This document shows, piece after piece, positions 63,202-64,000 of a DNA stretch of 64,000 nucleotides. Numbering within the stretch: the stretch's first letter is position 1; each line of letters opens with the position of its first letter. The stretch is from Catalinimonas alkaloidigena (GTDB taxonomy: Bacteria; Bacteroidota; Bacteroidia; Cytophagales; Flexibacteraceae). Location: NCBI RefSeq assembly GCF_900100765.1, contig NZ_FNFO01000009.1, positions 277,318 to 341,317 of the forward strand, given 5' to 3'. The position numbers were made by a program, and so were the translations under genes. The notes under the pieces are model-generated. The model did not search any database. It saw only the letters and a list, made by a program, of their open reading frames with translations, and was not told the origin of the DNA.

Positions 63202-63795
63202 TTATTTTTCGGGAATGAGGGGTTTCATGACTTCAAAAAGCATCTGTTGATGGCCTTTGCAAAGCTCGAAGGTACAGAGTTTATTGTCCAGCAGGATTAC
63301 GCCCCGTCCCATCGGAAATAAAGAAAAATCATCGCTCGTGCACGAAGCGGCCTGTTGTTTGCCTTGCCGCTCAAATGCTTCAAAGCGGGGCAGTACCGCC
63401 AGGTCATTGTATGTCAATCGTGTATAATGCATCTCCTCATCACGATCCGGAGTGTATGCCAAAGTCAGTTTTCCGTCATTTTGGAGGAGAAACAACGCTT
63501 CAGCCCATATTTCTTTTGAGTCTGTTACAACATGGGTTTCACGTGACAGGGCATATACTTCCACAAACGCAACGGCCTGTGATCCTGCCCGCAGGCGAGC
63601 CAGAAGCGTTTCCTGGTCGCTCACCAGGGTGAATATTTCGTCCAACGGCAGATGGACCTTGTATTTTTTCATCTGCTTAATCTCGATCTCCTTTCGGAAT
63701 ACGTAGCCCGTGACCGCTTTCAGTACGAGGGTATACGCGCCTGGTTCCGCTAACTCAAACACCTGCGGGTCACTGTCTTTTAAAGAATGCGCCAT
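63202..63795 (-). CDS. Hypothetical protein next to the IS remnant
   Basis: This 197-residue protein starts at ATG 63795, only 18 bp from the insertion-sequence end at 63814. Its first 45 residues (PQVFELAEPGAYTLVLKAVTG) look like the end of a PEGA- or transthyretin-like beta module, which suggests that the N-terminus was lost when the element inserted. The remainder (LYTPDRDEEMHYT-like and FPMGRGVILLDNK) is unrecognised. The protein has no signal peptide. Confidence 0.65.
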   Translation of the reverse strand: MAHSLKDSDPQVFELAEPGAYTLVLKAVTGYVFRKEIEIKQMKKYKVHLPLDEIFTLVSDQETLLARLRAGSQAVAFVEVYALSRETHVVTDSKEIWAEALFLLQNDGKLTLAYTPDRDEEMHYTRLTYNDLAVLPRFEAFERQGKQQAASCTSDDFSLFPMGRGVILLDNKLCTFELCKGHQQMLFEVMKPLIPEK

Positions 63796-63813
63796 GCTGA
63801 CTCCTTCTCCTAA

Positions 63814-64000
63814 GACCCTGTCTAAATTTTTTTAACAATGCGTTGGATATTGAATAGGTAAACAAACGCTTGACTGCTAGAATCCTCAGCTTCGTAGTCT
63901 TTGATCAACCTTCTCTGCCAGGGTGGCCCCGCCATTGGAGCCAGCTAATCGTTCGCTCTACTTTCCACCGCTGCGGTACTACTTGAAAAGTGAGCGAAAT
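63814..64000 (-). mobile_element. IS5-superfamily insertion sequence, right-edge fragment
   Basis: From 63814 the sequence GACCCTGTCTAAA resembles the terminal inverted repeat of IS5-type elements and is followed inward by the transposase 3' end. Only the transposase C-terminal end is in the window; the other end lies beyond position 64000, so inverted repeat and target duplication cannot be confirmed. Confidence 0.7.
63822..64000 (-). pseudogene. Transposase (IS5-type DDE) 3' end, frameshifted
   Basis: Read leftward, one frame encodes VVPQRWKVERTISWLQW, matching the C-terminal part of IS5-type transposases (VVPKRWVVERTFAWL...). The matching continuation RRLIKDYEAEDSSSQAF with NIQRIVKKI and a TAG at 63822 is in another frame. 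The two join as WLQW-QRRLIKDYE if a 14-nt segment (63918-63931, CCAGGGTGGCCCCG) is removed. So the gene seems broken by a short insertion. In the first frame TGA follows at 63905. Confidence 0.8.

Overview
The window looks like a chromosomal segment of a fairly GC-rich Bacteroidota bacterium, most likely a Cytophagales-type aerobe. Four things point there. Two large secreted proteins end in the type B sorting domain of the type IX secretion system. Promoters match the Bacteroidota -7 element TAnnTTTG rather than sigma70 -10 boxes, and start codons have AT-rich leaders without Shine-Dalgarno sequences. Succinate dehydrogenase is the three-gene sdhCAB form with one fused cytochrome b subunit. 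There are many small lipoproteins and a two-component propeller sensor. I found no rRNA, tRNA, CRISPR array, prophage or replication origin. Nearly everything is ordinary chromosomal housekeeping plus lineage-specific proteins; the only mobile DNA is a broken insertion sequence cut by the right edge.

Layout. 1-6 kb: a partial lipoprotein combining a c-type haem motif with FG-GAP/VCBS repeats, an orphan NarL-type response regulator, an unknown protein, and an OmpR/histidine kinase pair. 5.6-13.2 kb: a HAD hydrolase, an MFS permease, cytochrome bd oxidase (cydAB) preceded by a small two-helix membrane protein, an aquaglyceroporin and an NhaC-type antiporter. 13.2-21 kb: an M61 peptidase, a YyaL/SSP411 protein and a 1190-residue propeller-PP2C signalling protein. 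21-27.7 kb: prs-rplY, a 47-residue lipoprotein, thiL, a very acidic 65-residue protein, an SDR oxidoreductase, a PNPOx-like flavoprotein and an rlmD operon. 27.7-41 kb: two T9SS cargo proteins, a TonB-like protein, purD, sdhCAB, fabD and yebC. 41-46.2 kb: a TIGR02757 protein, a TPR/YfiR-like pair and the agmatine-to-putrescine pair aguA-aguB. 46.2-53.7 kb: a MocR regulator with a candidate operator, two exported unknowns, a GNAT enzyme, a ligase-associated-type exonuclease, a thioredoxin-like protein, a DUF4412 protein and a GT9 glycosyltransferase. 53.7-64 kb: lycopene cyclase, a gluconolactonase-like lipoprotein, an AstE/AspA-type deacylase, TrpB2, a CPA2 antiporter, a LacI regulator, two small unknown genes and the IS remnant.

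Genes that work together. SdhCAB feeds menaquinone, which CydAB can oxidise. AguA and AguB turn agmatine into putrescine. Prs and PurD supply PRPP and the first committed steps of purine synthesis. The OmpR regulator and its kinase form an operon. The TPR and YfiR-like genes overlap by 4 nt. Gene ends are well marked by strong hairpin-T terminators, several of them bidirectional between convergent genes.

No segment is convincingly a new defence or mobile system. The most unusual signals are the haem-motif/VCBS lipoprotein, the 47-residue lipoprotein, the three-copy TAATGGCC operator upstream of the MocR gene, a terminator that abuts a start codon, the 14-blade propeller-PP2C protein, and a transposase broken by a 14-nt insertion.
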